A DNA stretch of 60,000 bases. Source: Owenia fusiformis. Taxonomy: Eukaryota; Annelida; Polychaeta; Sabellida; Oweniidae. Below, piece after piece: positions 1 through 12,058 of this stretch (position 1 is its first letter; each line of letters begins with the position of its first letter). The DNA lies in NCBI GenBank assembly GCA_903813345.2, contig CAIIXF020000006.1, forward strand, positions 30,734,024-30,794,023. The letters are read 5' to 3'. Both the position numbers and the translations under genes were made by a program. The notes under the pieces were generated by a model. It saw nothing but the letters and a program-made list of their open reading frames with translations. It was not told the origin of the DNA and did no database searches.

Positions 1-116
1 AAGCATTAACATGCAAAATGTCACCACCTGCCATTTGTTACAGACGCTGAACGCCAAACACTAACTGCCTCCCACAAGAAAGTTGGCAGACTATAATACT
101 TCTGGTGGTGACATAA
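1..116 (+). repeat. Dispersed 'GTCACCAC' repeat, copy 1
   Basis: Begins near the window edge with ATGCAAAATGTCACCACC, continues through CTGCCATTTGTTACAGA and ends GGTGGTGACATAA. The same ordered blocks recur at 6290-6444, 16690-16742 (tail only), 32808-32934 (minus) and 35795-35926 (minus), so this is an interspersed family of roughly 120-150 bp. It has no coding capacity. Its class (SINE or MITE) is not established. Confidence 0.7.
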
Positions 117-2064
117 AAATCTATATGAAGATACTTGAACACACCCTTCAATCAATATATATATAATCTCAAGAATATATGTATTATAAATATTGCATAT
201 ATGACTCATAACTGACATAAACATGCTAATAAACATGCTAGAATTTGAAGAGGAATTGTTTTGTTAGGTATTCTTTTCAACCAGCTAATATCGATCAATA
301 GAGACTATGTATAACTAAAGAATTCCTATATCAAGTTTTGTAAGTAAGGATAACGATATACATGTAATCCTAATAAAAGAAAAATATATTTAAGTTTTTT
401 TCAGTTCAGTTTTTTAGTTTTATAATTTATTTATGTCTCACACTAATTAAAATATACAAAATTTAGGATTTCTTAAAAGTTTGTATTATTGACCAGCAAA
501 TAAAAGGTATAGCCAGGGGATGCGACCGCACCCCCTCCCCCATAAAAATAAATTTTATTTTTTTGGCATGTTTATGCCACAATTGCACCCCCTGACAGAA
601 AACAGAATTTTTTTGCGGTCACAACCCCCCCTGACTGGAAGCTGTCACGGTGATCCATGATGATTCAAAACATGATTTTCAGTAAACCATTCATGAATTG
701 ATGATCTGTACACCTAAAGGGATCTGTACACCTGTATCTGTACCTAAAGGGATCTATACATCTATATATGTACACCTACAGTGATGACATTGCCAAAATA
801 AACATCAATGACTTGCAATGATTTTTCACTGTTTTTCAAAAATATAATGCTTGCGTCAAACCCCAATGCCTAATGCTTCCCCTTCCATTCTTTCTCTACA
901 TACTAGGTCTGGGGAAGGAATTATCAATTGAGCAAGGGGATGATTCTCAAGACTTGCAAGACAAAGAAACAATATCATTCACAATTATATATGTGCATAT
1001 ATATATACATGTACTAAACAAGGGGAGGGGGCATTAGAAGAAAATTTAAAAATTCTTTTAAATTAAAGTTCAAAATTCTTCTGACATCAGAGTAAGAACA
1101 ATGAATGAATTCTTCACTCTACTTTACACAAGTTTCCGTTTATAACTCCCAGTGACAAAATTAAAAGGAATTACATTTTTTATATGCTGATGATATGAGT
1201 GCTTGTATGCATGTGGTTTTACACATGGCAAATTAGGGTATAATATAACAGTATAAATGCCCTATTGTGAATCAATCAATACATGCTGATGTTCATATAC
1301 GTTTAAATAAACAATTGTAAAAGTTGATTTTTAACTTAGCAGGGGTGCATGACTAGCCTTTTCATGATCAATTTAAAAAATAATTCAGAGAAGCTAATGT
1401 GATGATGCTTTGGATACAAATGAAATAAAGAATTAAAAAACGTCCAGTGTAAAGGATTTTTTAGATGAAATTCAATATCACATATAAAAAACGTGGCCAA
1501 GTGGAAGCTATTGGAATTTGGAATTGATCCATGTAGCGTGAAGGGAGGTAACCCAGAGACAAAACACAGCTAAAGTTCAGTCTTTCATAGTTATACATAA
1601 GGTACATTACCCTACATTCACAGTATTATTAGCCTTATAAAAGACTCAATTTGTTGTAATTGAGATTTGAAATCAATTTGATTTATAAGGCTTATGTATT
1701 ATAGGTCTGTGAAATGCCTGGTTGTGGCTCTATCTAACTTGCTAATTATCCAGTGTCTCATTTATAAGGTAACAGACCCAATTAGCCTAATGATGTTTTT
1801 GAAGAGCTCTAGTGATTAAAAAACAACAAAAAAGGTCCCAATGTTCTGGGGGAGTTTTTAAAAAATAAAAATAGTATCCAAAATGAACACACAATCAGAC
1901 AGAAATACACCTATGAATTCCAGATATCATGTTCAGTAAATATGTGACAAACAAACAGTTATAAAAGATAAAGAATTTTAGAAGTTTCTTCCACCATCTT
2001 GGATTTTTGGAACATTTTGAAAATTGACTTTTATTGATCACCGATCGTCAAAAACATTACTCAC
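117..2064. other. Non-coding stretch without recognised gene
   Basis: AT-rich sequence with stops in all frames. It holds C-rich tracts around 520-630, short repeats of 'gatctgtacacct' around 700-775 and an AT dinucleotide run near 990-1010. I see no convincing exon or TIR element. Confidence 0.5.
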
Positions 2065-2107
2065 CCAGAACGGCCTGTAATCCTTGGTCCTCACTTAATG
2101 TATCCAT
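2065..2107 (-). CDS. Candidate first coding exon, unknown gene
   Basis: On the minus strand an ATG (2107-2105) opens a 14-codon reading frame, MDTLSEDQGLQAVL, that runs into a good donor (G|GTGAGT) at 2065/2064. The upstream minus-strand side (2108-2320) is a plausible promoter region. No downstream exon could be linked in 1-2040, so the gene, if real, would extend left out of the window or be unrecognised. The family is unknown and the call rests only on start plus splice-donor context. Confidence 0.2.
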
Positions 2108-3186
2108 CCCTGAGGGTTTAATAGTTCCACTTAATCCATTGTTAATCCAATACGGCTTCAATTAAAGTAAATATTTAGAAATATTTGAGAAAGTTTTTAA
2201 CTTTACTACGGAAGTGGTCATGTGACTTTCTAATTGAACTGATGTCTTCTGACAGGTGCCGTCTTCACAGGTGGTTTGTACTAGCGACATCTTTTATTCT
2301 GATTAATTATCAGTTTTATCCTTTGTTTTAGGTTTGGTGTCTGTGGCATAAAATCATGTGATGTTTAAAACCCAACAATGAAATTAATTATGAATTAGTA
2401 TCAAATATCTAATAAGCTGGTGTTTATTTGTTAATTGGAACTATAAATTCAGTCATGCATATCAGTGACCTGGATCACTACATGTGGTCATGACTTAACT
2501 TTTTGTTTTTCAAATATTCAAAATTCCCGCCATTTCTCAAATAAAAGTTGACATTTTTAAATCATCAAATATTCCACTGTACAGTCAAAGACATATAATC
2601 TTTTTAACACCATTGGATATTGAACAAAGGACACAATATTTCAATCATAAAATTTAATATCTGAATGTTCCATTTAAATGTTTTAGCAGTTTTCAAAATT
2701 CTTGCATCCTATTGACATTATAGTGATGTCACTTAGAATGCAAAAACTTTTTGAAAAGAAAATGATTTTTTCTATGTCAATCTTTTTTCAATATGTTCCA
2801 TTGGTTTCCATGAGAACTAAAATTTCAAAATGCATTTTTCTCTGAACCACTTTCATGCATGGACGAGTTCATTTCTTGCTGATTCATCAACCAATCTTTT
2901 TTTAATTTTTTTCGACAAAAACATTTGAAGATGAATTCTTACTTATTAATGGGTATGTATGACCTCCAAAATTTAGTTTTAAATAAATTCAAAAATGTTC
3001 AAACAAAAACACTATGAAATAAGGCCTGAAGCAAAAAGTTTCACATTACCACATTTAATAACATTGGGTCAGACTACAATATAAGTGGTTTAAACTTCAT
3101 ATGGGGCCTTTAAGGGTATTGATATTTTAACTTCAACCCTCCCTTTTTTTACTTGTTACTGTCAGCTCAGGTAGCATTCGCAAAGG
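2108..3186. other. Non-coding stretch
   Basis: AT-rich, no ORF with family resemblance and no clear repeat boundary. Possible 5' flank of the candidate exon at 2065-2107. Confidence 0.4.
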
Positions 3187-3893
3187 AGTGGTATCGATAT
3201 GGTGAACTTTTTGAATACACATTTCTCTTAAACCAGTCATCAAAACATTCTGAAAATTTTACACATCGTCAATTTAAAGGTCATCTTTTGTATGGTAACA
3301 TTATAGTTTGAAATATATATATACTTTCATCTATATTGTTTTAGAAAACACATCAAACACTTCTTTTGTTCTTGGTATCATATGTTCGAAATGAAATGAA
3401 ACATCTATCCGAACCTCATTGGAACAAAACGACATAAACAACATGTTTAGGTCTCTCAATATTGTAATTGTACAAAGAAAAAAAGTATCTTGTTAATGAA
3501 ACAAAAGGTTTATCTAAATTTCTATCTATTTTGGGGATTTTGTTTTAATTTTTTGCATACTTTTTGTGAAATCAACCAAAATTTCCTTCGTATAACTGTA
3601 ATATTGAGAGGTCTAAGAAAATGTTGTATTGCTATTGTTCCAACGAGGTTTGGAAAGACATTTTATTTCATTCTCAAGAATTGGTAGAAAGGAACAAAAA
3701 ACAATTGCACTAAAAAACAAAATTGTTAACAAAAACATTTATATAAAATACATATAAATAATTTTCGCATTAAATTGTTGTCAATCAGTCAACATTACAT
3801 ACAGACATAAAGGTTTTACAGAATGTTTTCAATAATAAGTAAGAGAAAAAACATTGTTGAATACAGTTCACCATACCGATATCTATCCTTTAA
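3187..3893 (-). mobile_element. Non-autonomous TIR element/dispersed repeat, copy A
   Basis: The ends are inverted: a block reading GTATCGATATGGTGAAC near 3190-3207 is mirrored by GTTCACCATACCGATATC near 3866-3884. The interior 3490-3835, read on the minus strand, matches 42470-42788 on the plus strand over several hundred bases (shared blocks include GATAAACCTTTT, AGACCTCTCAATATT and TTGACTGATTGACAAC). It carries no transposase. Class undetermined. Confidence 0.55.
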
Positions 3894-4589
3894 CTGCTGG
3901 CTGTTGGCTGGCGGATTCACATACTATTTTATGACCAATTCATTAAAATATGAATAGTACCTGCCACTATTTCATTCATATCTAAATGAGTTGGCCATAA
4001 AAAAGTAGGTTAAACCATCAGCCAGTAGTTGAATTCTCGAATGCAACCTAATGAATGAGCAGGTTTGACCAAATAAGCCATCTTGGATTTTCAAAATATG
4101 AAGTTTTCTATGACTGATAATCAAACTGGGAGGCAAGTATGCGAGTTGACAAGAATTCAAACAGAAAAATAATTTCAATTGAAGAATATTTCTATATTTT
4201 TACACCAGAATTATAACATACATGTCATCTCCTCTCATTTGATATTACTAGGGTCACTCAATAAATACTAAAACAGAAGCTTTTGTTTCTGTTACTTAAT
4301 CCATTAGGGCACAACAGACTGATTTATTTAGGCATACATCACTTTGATTAACATGAAAATGACAGTAGTCGTTAGTATTTATTGAACGATCCTCATGCTC
4401 GTACATTCTCTAGTACCATATGTACACACCCCTCCTAGCCCAAATTGCTCTAAAATTCACATAAACATTTGTACATACTGCATGGAGTGAAATTATCAAA
4501 TAGGTAGAAAGTCAAATTCCAATGGAAATTGAATATATGATATCTAAAAATATAGACTGAAGAGCAGGTATTATATTGACGATTAAATA

Positions 4590-4870
4590 CTGCAGGGCTA
4601 GATGCAAACATTTTATGTACAAAAGCTTTTGTGCCTTGCCCTAAGGTATTTATTACTCCATATAGGCTAATACCTGATCTGTCTATATAACGATTCGAAT
4701 ATGAAAACTCATCAACATTTTGCAAAATCAACACTTCATTTCCTACTTCCGGTGCACTGAACGAAACACTTAGTAATGATCAGGTACTGTATCGATGAAT
4801 AAATACTGGGTGAAATACGAACTTTGTTCACAGTTTATAGAAGGCGTGAATACAGTCATGTTTAAATCAT
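4590..4870 (-). repeat. Dispersed repeat related to 17750-18080
   Basis: Contains AAAGCTTTTGTGCCTTGCCC and, at 4800-4866, the reverse complement of a segment at 17750-17812 (CATGACTGTATTCAC(G/A)CCTTCTATAAACTGT). The two loci are inverted relative to each other and diverged. No protein-coding content. Confidence 0.5.
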
Positions 4871-5350
4871 CAGATAGGCCATGTAAGGCAAAATTTACAA
4901 TCTCTATGCTACATTATCAACCCTTAGTATTCATCTGAGCTTCATATTCATTTGTTTGTAACCAGTAACGAGCTTCTATACTTAAAGTATATGTAATTCC
5001 AACATACATAAAAACAATGTGTAATATACAGATATAGTACCATCTAAAAGTTAATTTAACAATCAACATGTCAATACTCAATATCAACAAGTTTATGTAC
5101 AATTTCTCCCTCCCTGTCATTTATACATATCTAGACAGTCAACATGCTAGTCTGATCTTGAATAAATACAAAATACCATTTATTGAATATGTTTGATCAT
5201 GCTATACTGACTGTTTGAATTAAAATAATATTATAAATAACATTACATACATACAATTTTTGTCATTTATAATCAACAAAACAATAACTTATTTTTTCCA
5301 GTAATTAAATCATCAAAAATGTTCGAGTGGTTTCAAATAATTGCACTATA

Positions 5351-5471
5351 CAGGGTTGGCCAAAATTTTTATAACAGGCAATAAAAAAGTCAATGTGATT
5401 ATCAATACCTATCAAACAATTTGATAAGAAAAAAATAATTTGGAAAGGTGACAATATAATGCTCCACCCTG
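5351..5471. mobile_element. Tc1/mariner-type MITE, 121 bp
   Basis: Left end TA|CAGGGTTGG and right end CCACCCTG|TA form short TIRs flanked by a TA duplication (5349-5350, 5472-5473), as generated by Tc1/mariner transposases. Too short to code for anything. Confidence 0.55.
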
Positions 5472-5756
5472 TAGTACACTGAAAAAATTCACAACTATTT
5501 GTAACCCTTATTTTACAAATGTAGGTCATGGGTAAGTAATATTTTACAATATATCATAGAGAGTAAATCTGTGTGTGGACAATTATCATTTTTTGAGCAC
5601 AATTCTTACCAGAAGACATTTTTGTATAATTGTTTAAACCACAATTAGGCTATGATAAGCGTGATCTAATATTACAATATAGTTTTTGATTAACCTCCAT
5701 TTCTGATTTTATTTACATAATATAATTGTGTTACATGTATACTTGTATATTTTAAT

Positions 5757-5963
5757 GAGTACATGTACGAGGGTTGTCCCAGAAGTAATGCACTATATGC
5801 TCTAACTTTAGCATGTTATATAAATGACTTGTAAGCAATGAGAAAGAGGCCTTTTAATGACCATACTGTAACTCAATAAAAAATAAGGGACCAGGGAACC
5901 ATAAAAAATACTTTAATTTTAATCATATTGAGTACATGTACGAGGGTTGTCCCAGAAGTAATG
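5757..5963. repeat. Direct repeat of a mariner-like terminus
   Basis: A segment of about 36 bp, containing GTACATGTACGAGGGTTGTC and CCAGAAGTAATG, occurs at 5757-5793 and again at 5927-5963 in the same orientation, with about 130 bp of unrelated sequence between. The ACGAGGGTTGTCCCAGAAGTAA motif resembles mariner ends. No transposase frame follows, so these are relics. Confidence 0.5.
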
Positions 5964-6289
5964 TAAACTTTGTCATTCATTGTTCTCTTGGGACATCTTT
6001 ATATTCACAGTAACAACTGGGACCAAAAATGTGTTTACATTGAGAGGTGTTTGGATCAGAGAGATGTTTGGAAATTCAAGTTTTACTGTAATTAGATTGC
6101 AGATGTACATCATCAATATGACCTGGTCCCTATCAAACCAATAATTGCATGAGACATAGTGTGTCCATAAATGAAGCAAATAAAAGACATAAGCCATAGT
6201 AGAACCAGAATCATAACATCACATAGTGCACACAGGACAGATAAGATGCAACGTACAGAACTAAATCAGATCAGATACAGCACAAACAA

Positions 6290-6444
6290 AACAAGGCATT
6301 TACACGCAAAATATCACAACCTGCCATTTGTTACAGATGCTGAACTCAGAATGCGAACCACCAAACTCTGAATGCAAACTGCTGAACACCATCCACTCAA
6401 AAGTTGGAGACTATAACAATATGTCACCACTTGTGGTGACATAA
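6290..6444 (+). repeat. Dispersed 'GTCACCAC' repeat, copy 2
   Basis: Fullest copy of the family: GCAAAATATCACAACCTGCC, TTTGTTACAGATGCTGAA, GTTGGAGACTATAACAATAT, then the hairpin TGTCACCACTTGTGGTGACA and TAA. The terminal palindrome has a 9-bp stem and is the hallmark of the family. Confidence 0.7.
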
Positions 6445-6671
6445 TAAAACTATTTCTTACGATGTCATATTAACATGCAAAATGTATATATTGGCATTTT
6501 GCATGATCATTATGCATTTCTGGATCAGCTATTAGATAATTGCACCTTTGTTCTAGACTCCTCTTGTAATAATTTCCCAGTTTAACATAACAATAAATAA
6601 ATAACTATGATTTCTAGATCCAGATTTCATCCATGGAACGTTGGCATATCTTCTGTAGGTCTTTGTATCCT

Positions 6672-9600
6672 CTATGGATCCTTCTTCTGACTGTGAATTA
6701 TTATTGGAACTGAAAAAAAAAATACTTTATAGAATTTCTGCATATCAGTACTCTGTGCAATTATTCTTTCAAATTTTGATCAGGGGAGGGAGGGGGGTTG
6801 TCTGAACCCCTTGAACCTCCCCTGGCTATGGGCCTGGTCACATTTGCTATACGGTTTCTTTATTATATGTTATTGAATCAATTTACATAAATGACAAAGG
6901 CATGCAACTTAAAAACTTTTCATATTGTTTCCAACTATAAAGTCTACAGGGTGTCCGGAAAGTAAAGATACAAATACTCTAATTTTAAGAGATTTAGTTT
7001 TTTTGTAATGAAATCTCTACAGATTGTAGAGGAACTACATTACAATACATCTACCAACTTTTATAACATATAGTCTAAATGTGTTAAAGTTACGGTTGTC
7101 ATGGTTACGGTGGTGAGGGGTATGCGGAGCAGTTCCAGGATATTGCTAAATTGTGATAAACTGCTAAAATATAGCCATTTGAAATTGTGTTTATTATTGT
7201 ATTTCTTATCAGTTTTTTGTTTTGTTCAATATTGTTTTCTTGCTGCCATGATATTTTCTTCAGTATAACGGTATCATTGATACATATCACAACTATTTAT
7301 TTTATTTATTTATTTATTTATTTATTCATTTATTTACGTGTCACCTATCTAAGATAGCCAGCCCTACCTGGGCTTATGAGACACATTTTACATAAGTTAT
7401 ATAATATTAATACATAATAATTTTAACAATACAAATATAAAATTAGTGCAGTTCAGCTCAACATCATTATTGATTTTGATTTTTAAATAAAACTCTTTTC
7501 CTTATATAGAATATTTTTTGCAAATACTTTCCAAAGCATTTAATATATTTTTTATTTTCAAAGATATCTTTAAAGGAATTGTCTTTGATTTCTTGAAGGA
7601 AAGATTTTCGATCTTCTGAATAATGCGAACACTCAAATACAAAATGCGTTTCATTTTCAATTTCATTTGAGTTACAAATTTGGCACTGTCTTTGATTTAC
7701 TGGAGTTTTCGGTTGAGTAAATCTCCCCGTTTCTATTGCTAAAGGAAGTATACCAGTTCTTAACTGAGCTATTAAAGAGCGTTCACCCCTTGTCAATGAT
7801 GATGTAAGTAAATACTGTTCTATTGGACAGTCATGTTTAAAAGTTAGGTAAGTCCTCAATTTGGGTTGTGATTCAATATCTGTACGTAATTTTTCTTGTA
7901 ATTTTAATTTTAGTTTTCTCTTAACAATGCTGATGTTAACATATTGTATTAATATGTAATGTCACAAGTATAATCAAAGAAAAAGAGTATATAAGTGCTT
8001 AGAAAAAGGGTCCCTAGATTAATAGGAAAGTCAATAGTCCACCTCCACAGTCAATGCTCCAATGCATAAAGCAAAGAAAGCAAATCTTACAATTGAATGT
8101 CTTGACATTAACCTTTTTGTACAATGGCCCATATTTCCCTGATAATGTCCAGTTAGACTTCTACATTAATGAATATGTTAAAGCAATATTTGTGAGAAGT
8201 TCAACATAAAAATGAGACTCGGCTGGAAACCAATGTTATCAGCAATCTTAGAGACGCAAAGGTTTTGTCCGGTCTTTGAATCTCCGATCAAAATGCACCA
8301 AGAATGTTTAGATAAAGGGGGAAAATACATAATACTGGATAACAGTAGTAATGTCAAATGATTAAATAATGTTACAGTGCCAATCCTTTTGCTGTTGTGG
8401 TACATAATTTGATGCATAATAGCAACAGACGACGGAGTGTCAAGATGATATGAACAGGAGAAAAGAATTATAAAACATAATTGTGACGCTGCTCCACATA
8501 CCCGCGACTCCTGTTACCATAACAACCATAAATTTTTTATTTTTAAACAATTTGTCATGACAGTTGCAGGATAAATTGTTACAATGACATTCTACAATCT
8601 GTAGCAATTTCATCTCACAACAGGTAAATCTAATGAAATTGGAGCATTTGTATCTTTACTTTCCGGACACCCTGTATGTTCAAAAGAAGAATGACAATCC
8701 TTTTTGACTTCAGATTTTCAATGTGTCTCATCCAGTTTTGGATCCTGGCTACATTCCTGATGCATTTCCACTTACTTATAATAATGAGAAGAATGACAAC
8801 CACAACAACTGCAAGTAAGATTCTCATCTGAAAAAACAAAAGCGTTTATATTTACTTGTCAATAAGTGATGAGGCCACATGTGTGTATTTCACATAGTTC
8901 AATCATTTCTTTCATCACCATTGATATTTTTGTTGCGTACTTAATGTCAATTTGCTCATATGAAGTGCCTTCATCTTAGAAGTATCCGGTGTACTGTTTC
9001 CTGATATATTTTAATTACTAGTATGAGCCCCTATATTACAAGAATGACAGGGGGCGTAATATAAGAATGTTTAAGGAGCATACCTTGCACTCTTTCCACC
9101 ACATATTACGTCTCAAGTCAGTAGCACGACTGCGGAACATGTTTGCATTGGAGGACAGGTCATCTTAAATGTTCAACGATATTGTGTTTACAAATGTTTG
9201 AGAGGGGCTTCAATATTTATGGTCTGATTGGTTCAGAGTAGATTGTCATACAGCTGGCTTTTGCCAAGGGGGGTTAAATTTTCAAATAAATCCAGGGGGT
9301 TCATATTTGACAAAAGCACTTGAAGAATGCTCAAAATTGTGAAAAACTGCATGATTTTGAAAGAATTTTGGCCAGCGCTATGGGCCTGCAAGACCACCCA
9401 CACCGATTCACGGGTTTGATTGGTTCAGCAACAGTTCAAGACCACAGAGCTAATGGCTTGCCAAATTGTATGTACATCCTCACCTGATTTATCCTGAAGG
9501 TCCTCCAGCCTTTCTCCTCTGTCCATCACCTTGCCAATGTTATCCTTCATCACATCTATGACATCATGAACCTGACCTTGAACCCTTTAAAACCACAAAT

Positions 9601-10468
9601 TGATTTTACCAGGGATGAATTCAAAATGTCAATGGTTGCGCTTTGAAGAAGAATAATTTTGTCAGGGAGAAGTGGGGGCAATTAATAATTTCATTTGTAA
9701 AGAATGATGATTTTTTGAAAACACTAAGTGAAAAGCAAATTAACTTTTTAAAATTTCCCTATCAGGAGGGGGGATTTAAACATGATAATAAAATAAACTT
9801 TGGTTTTCCCTGCCATCATCATTTTGACACCATACATTATCTGCATGTGTATTTTAATAAAAGTCTGAGTTGACAACAGTGACATTGATTAATGAAAACA
9901 AATCAAGATATTCTGTGCTAGTCCAACCCATCCCAATGCAGATCAAACCAGAATGGTACAGAAGGTCGCTCAAATGGTTTATCAAACCCACATGGTACTG
10001 TCAGAAGGTTGCTCAAATGGTTTACTAAGAAACAACCGTACAAACCTTGCAATCTTACTATCTCCTAGCTCTCTTGGCCTCGCATTTGGCCCCCTGAAAA
10101 AACAAATCAATACACATGATTAAACCCTTATTTTGAGCACTCATTGCCTTGCAGACACTATGAAATATGAAGATAAATGAAGAGGTTTTTGATTTTGTCC
10201 TTCGTAGTCAACGCATGTGCTTTATGACGCCATATCACGTCCTTCATTGCTTCATTGTGAATGAGTTAAATAAGTGAAATCTTAGCAAATTACCAATACC
10301 CTGGGGATTTACCAAAATTAATCTAGAAATTGGTGCATTTTTAATTTGGTGGATTGAAATCTGCAAATTAAAACAGGAGCCAAATTAAGTGTACTTACAG
10401 TAACTATATTCAACTTACGTGAGAAAGAAATCCTCCTCATCTTCTGACCCAGCATCCAATAAGGAACT
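6672..10468 (-). CDS. VAMP4: VAMP4-like vesicle R-SNARE (5' end not found)
   Basis: Six exons read on the minus strand: 10468-10419, 10093-10046, 9584-9484, 9163-9084, 8827-8776 and 6709-6672; all junctions are AG/GT and in phase, giving 122 residues to a TAG stop. In order: SSLLDAGSEDEEDFFL (dileucine plus acidic cluster, the trans-Golgi sorting signal typical of VAMP4), a short linker, the synaptobrevin R-SNARE helix (QVHDVIDVMKDNIGKVMDRG, with its zero-layer arginine), NMWWKECK before the membrane, then a Val/Ile-rich transmembrane segment and a short tail ending SQKKDP. VAMP4 mediates fusion between trans-Golgi, endosomes and recycling vesicles. Human VAMP4 is 141 aa, so about 20 N-terminal residues are missing. 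A possible 15-nt upstream exon (11074-11060, KYAFS) has a good acceptor and GTAAGC donor. The last intron carries a 1.7 kb transposon. Confidence 0.88.
6947..8674. mobile_element. Fold-back TIR element in VAMP4 intron, 1.73 kb
   Basis: Starts CAGGGTGTCCGGAAAGTAAA and ends with its reverse complement, flanked by TA duplications (6945-6946, 8675-8676). Inverted similarity extends about 180 bp inward (6947-7135 against about 8480-8674, e.g. GGTTGTCATGGTTACGG opposite GTTACCATAACAACC). The TA target and CAGGGTGTCC end place it with Tc1/mariner-type elements. The middle contains a LINE 3' end rather than a transposase. Confidence 0.75.
7291..7930 (-). mobile_element. Non-LTR retrotransposon 3' end (truncated)
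   Basis: The minus-strand frame 7859-7467 (130 codons) is the C-terminal part of a LINE ORF2: it has RGERSLIAQLRTGILPL and a zinc-binding signature CQIC-x12-H-x4-C (CQICNSNEIENETHFVFEC), typical of the region after the reverse transcriptase. A (TTTA)n tract at 7293-7336 forms its 3' tail. The 5' truncation and (TTTA)n tail are usual for target-primed insertion. It lies inside the TIR element 6947-8674. No endonuclease or RT catalytic domain remains. Confidence 0.75.
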
Positions 10469-11074
10469 CTGGAAAATATAAAATGCTAACATTGAAACAA
10501 ACAAATCAATCAGCTATCTGAATATACACTTTTGATATGAAGTAAACAAAACATCTCTCTTAGTAAGTTTGCAGAAAACAATTGGAGAATTAGTTTGCAG
10601 GAATTTGTAACATCAATTTTTCCAGGTGCCCTAGAAAGAACAATGACCTGTCACTCTTCTAAGTTGTACCTTCAAACATTGTTATGCTTCATGCACACAT
10701 TTATAAAAGAGGTCCCTTTCCTACTTAACTTTTATCTAATACAACCCAAAATATGAATTATTCGGTTAGCATATTTATCTTAGGGGATAGTGTTCAATTA
10801 TCAACAGTCGTTGATAAACAAAGTTAATTTCATTATTGTTTGATCCCCTCCCCTCATCTAACAAAATTTTAAAAGTTGATTTGTCTTTCACTTGAATATC
10901 AACACAAATCACTAACAAATCCATTCCCCCTAACAAATTGTTATTCCCCAACTGTTGATACCTGGACACCATAAGTCATAAATGATTATGTCTACAATAT
11001 AAGCATTTAAACAAGAAGATAAACATGAACGGAACGCGAACAAAAAAAATTAAGCTTACCGAAAATGCATATTT

Positions 11075-12058
11075 CTGGAACAAACACACAAGATTCAAGT
11101 ATATCTATTCATTGACCATGAAATAATACAGAATAACAAGCTTATATTTGGTTTGAGAATGTACCATGCCGGGCATAAAGTTCAGATCTTATTATGAAAA
11201 AAGGAGGGATTCTTATATGGTATTATTATTCTGTATAACAAGAACAAAAACTGGTTTTCACTTCTGCTATTACTGAACAATTCTGCAAATAATACAGAAT
11301 ATACGATGTATGCACCATTCAAAGATTTGATTGAGACACGGACATGGGCAGGGATTTGAGAAAAATGTTTCTTTTCCTTGGGTCTAAATGAATGAGTCAA
11401 TTTCCCCACCCTGGAAGCAAAAAAGCGTGTTGAATATCCCTCACCTCTGAGCCCTGTCTCGAATCTGCTCTCTTTAAAGAAATATTCCTTGCCAGACCAT
11501 TTCTCTCCTAATATGATAGCTATAGCCATATATATATACTTTCCATTTACTTAACATAGAAAATGGCAACCAACTTTCAGTATAGACGAGTAGGCTAATG
11601 TTCATGAATGTTGAAAGACATGTGCAGTACTTTCTTTGTATCAATATTTAAAATGGGAATACCATATATGGTCATAAGATTCTTCGCAGAAAGGCCACGA
11701 AATGTGTTTAAATTAATTTATGAATAAAAGGTTCTCAAACATCTTGTTATAAGATTTTAGTTAACCAAAAAGAGCTTTTTTTAATGACACAATTACCCAA
11801 ATAATTAAAAGCCAATGAGAATGATGCCCATTTTGATGTTTTCAATATGACTTCTGGTAGAATCCTGGCCATCGAATCAACTGATAGTTTTGACAAAAAT
11901 GAGGGAAGGGGCATTGAATTTATTATTGGTTTGTAACTGTTTAACAAAGTGGAGGGGGGGGGGTTCGCTAATTGTTTTATAAACTAGACAACAGCAACGC
12001 CAAAGCGTATCAAATCCCATCGAATGGCTGGCATTTTTACAAACAAAGTATATAGCAA
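11075..12058. other. No supported gene
   Basis: Minus-strand frames of 115 and 66 codons are present (11529-11182, 11947-11747) but show no family features, no codon signal I can defend and no splice context. The missing VAMP4 start exon may lie here or further right. Confidence 0.35.

Noticed and set aside
5973-6197. Possible mariner transposase remnant after the 5927-5963 terminus
   Set aside because: The frame lacks helix-turn-helix or DDD/E motifs and the region is AT-rich; only the terminus-like repeat is supportable.
11182-11529. 115-codon minus-strand frame upstream of VAMP4
   Set aside because: No domain, start or splice signals that connect it to VAMP4 or another family; composition is compatible with chance.
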